Shown here: piece after piece, positions 63,280 to 64,000 of the stretch
How the letters are laid out: every line of letters begins with the position of its first letter
How positions within the stretch are numbered: position 1 is the stretch's first letter
Position numbers and translations under genes: made by a program
The notes under the pieces: model-generated
Told to the model about the DNA's origin: nothing
The model's input: the letters and a program-made list of their open reading frames with translations, nothing else
Databases searched by the model: none
Assembly (NCBI RefSeq): GCF_017539065.1
Contig: NZ_JAFYHP010000016.1
Span: forward strand, 1 to 64,000
DNA from: Methanobrevibacter sp.
GTDB taxonomy: Archaea; Methanobacteriota; Methanobacteria; Methanobacteriales; Methanobacteriaceae
DNA: 64,000 bases
Reading direction: 5' to 3'

Positions 63280-64000
63280 TCACTTCTCACTTACTTCAAT
63301 TACATCTAATTGCTCACAAATTGCATTAACGCCCAAAATTTCACTTACATTAGGATTGCTTCTTCCCTCATCACCGGAAATCAATTCCTTAATGTAAAGG
63401 CCACCTTCGGTTTTAATTTTCATACTAAATGTTTTATCGTCTATAATTTCATAGGACAGGTCAAGTACATGCTTAACACGAATCATATCAGTACGGCGTC
63501 TTAAAACTCTTAATGGAGTTTGCTGATTGATTTCATTTAATTTGGTCAACTCCTCCAATTTTTCCTCATTAAAAGCTTCGTCACACTTTACAACTGCATT
63601 ATAGACTTTATAAGTATCTGGAGAGGATTGTTTTATTTCAGCTTTTCTAGGTCTTTCACAAAGACGCAGATTATGATAAGCGGTTTTGCCCTCATTGATT
63701 TCATTGATTTCTTTTTCAAGTTTTGCCAAGTCAAGATTTCTAATTTTTGGCTCTTTAATTTCAAGCACAAACGGTCTTCCGGAACCAAGCATCAATACGT
63801 CAATGTCTTCTCTTCCAGCACCGTGGAATTTGGCTTCACGCCCTTTGGTTAATTTTAAAAAATGCTCGGAGATTAACTCTTCTACTGATTCAGGATATTG
63901 TTTTCCTGTAAAATTGCATTCTTCACAACCTCTTCCTTTGCATTTAGTGCATGGCCATTTGGTTTGAGGAATTCCTCGTTTATATTTATTATATTTTCCT
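63280..64000 (-). CDS. pus10: tRNA pseudouridine synthase Pus10, C-terminal part (cut by window edge)
   Basis: The frame stays open to the right edge, so the N-terminus lies outside. About 240 residues are visible. They include a TKWPCTKCKGRGCEECNFTG zinc-like cysteine cluster and the catalytic region KFHGAGREDIDVLMLGSGRPFVLEI, which contains the conserved Asp. The C-terminal half has PLRVLRRRTDMIRVKHV and GGLYIKELISGDEGRSNPNV. Pus10 makes pseudouridine 54 and 55 in archaeal tRNA. moaC follows 4 bases downstream. Confidence 0.88.
   Translation of the reverse strand, partial: GKYNKYKRGIPQTKWPCTKCKGRGCEECNFTGKQYPESVEELISEHFLKLTKGREAKFHGAGREDIDVLMLGSGRPFVLEIKEPKIRNLDLAKLEKEINEINEGKTAYHNLRLCERPRKAEIKQSSPDTYKVYNAVVKCDEAFNEEKLEELTKLNEINQQTPLRVLRRRTDMIRVKHVLDLSYEIIDDKTFSMKIKTEGGLYIKELISGDEGRSNPNVSEILGVNAICEQLDVIEVSEK

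Noticed and set aside
1..64000. CRISPR arrays, insertion sequences, prophage or integration sites
   Set aside because: No spaced repeats, transposase, integrase or paired att-like repeats were found; the only tRNA has no duplicated end nearby.

Overview
The window looks like a chromosomal segment of a hydrogenotrophic methanogen of the Methanobacteriales, most likely Methanobrevibacter. The evidence is the low-GC archaeal sequence, a tungsten-type formylmethanofuran dehydrogenase operon, an F420-dependent formate dehydrogenase with its transporter, NrpR beside glutamine synthetase, archaeal TBP, FEN-1, DP2 (PolD large subunit), RpoF and Sec61 beta, an intron-containing tRNA-Met, and secreted adhesin-like proteins. 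Typical starts follow GGTGAT or GGAGG ribosome binding sites, and several genes use TTG.

Layout. 1-1.6 kb: end of an adhesin-like gene, a decayed remnant, a two-gene HEPN module and a tiny zinc-ribbon protein. 1.6-8.9 kb: a phosphoserine phosphatase fused to a coiled coil, TBP, then CyaB, homocitrate synthase and homoaconitase-type large subunit (2-oxosuberate branch of coenzyme B synthesis), a chorismate-lyase-like protein and FEN-1. 8.9-14.7 kb: a candidate structured RNA, DUF2119, S-adenosyl/inosylhomocysteine hydrolase, a secreted Ig-like protein, tRNA-Met(CAU), and an aldo/keto reductase-ferredoxin with an E1-like protein. 14.8-18.7 kb: glnA-nrpR with an NrpR operator, and two DUF2097 paralogues. 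18.7-26.7 kb: fwdHFGDBAC and a second polyferredoxin/ferredoxin pair.

27-36.4 kb is a molybdenum/tungsten and formate block: mobB, moaA, fdhB, fdhA, fdhC, fdhD, a hexuloisomerase and a ModE-type regulator. A 15-base palindrome core (GTGTAGTAACTACAC) occurs three times around the fwd operon and mobB and is probably the operator of an undescribed regulon. 36.5-44.7 kb holds a PfkB kinase, thiC, class I lysS, a TetR/CPBP pair, a fungal-type cytosine deaminase homologue and a repeat-bearing coiled-coil protein. 44.8-54 kb is information processing: DP2, anaerobic NrdD, and rpl21e-rpoF-DUF655-ksgA-methyltransferase. 54-64 kb contains lysine and arginine synthesis (dapF, lysA, argD), Nudix, cyclophilin, a second HEPN module, an MFS exporter, an OGG1-type glycosylase, hisF, Sec61 beta, moaC and a partial pus10.

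The most notable signals are regulatory or RNA-level: the GTGTAGTAACTACAC palindromes; MsvR-like redox operators at nrdD and at a DUF2097 gene; a three-hairpin RNA candidate with complementary loops near 9.0 kb; a tRNA-Met trailer perfectly complementary to the 3' splice region of its intron; and a bulged hairpin in the rpl21e leader. All calls come from reading the sequence; no database search was run.
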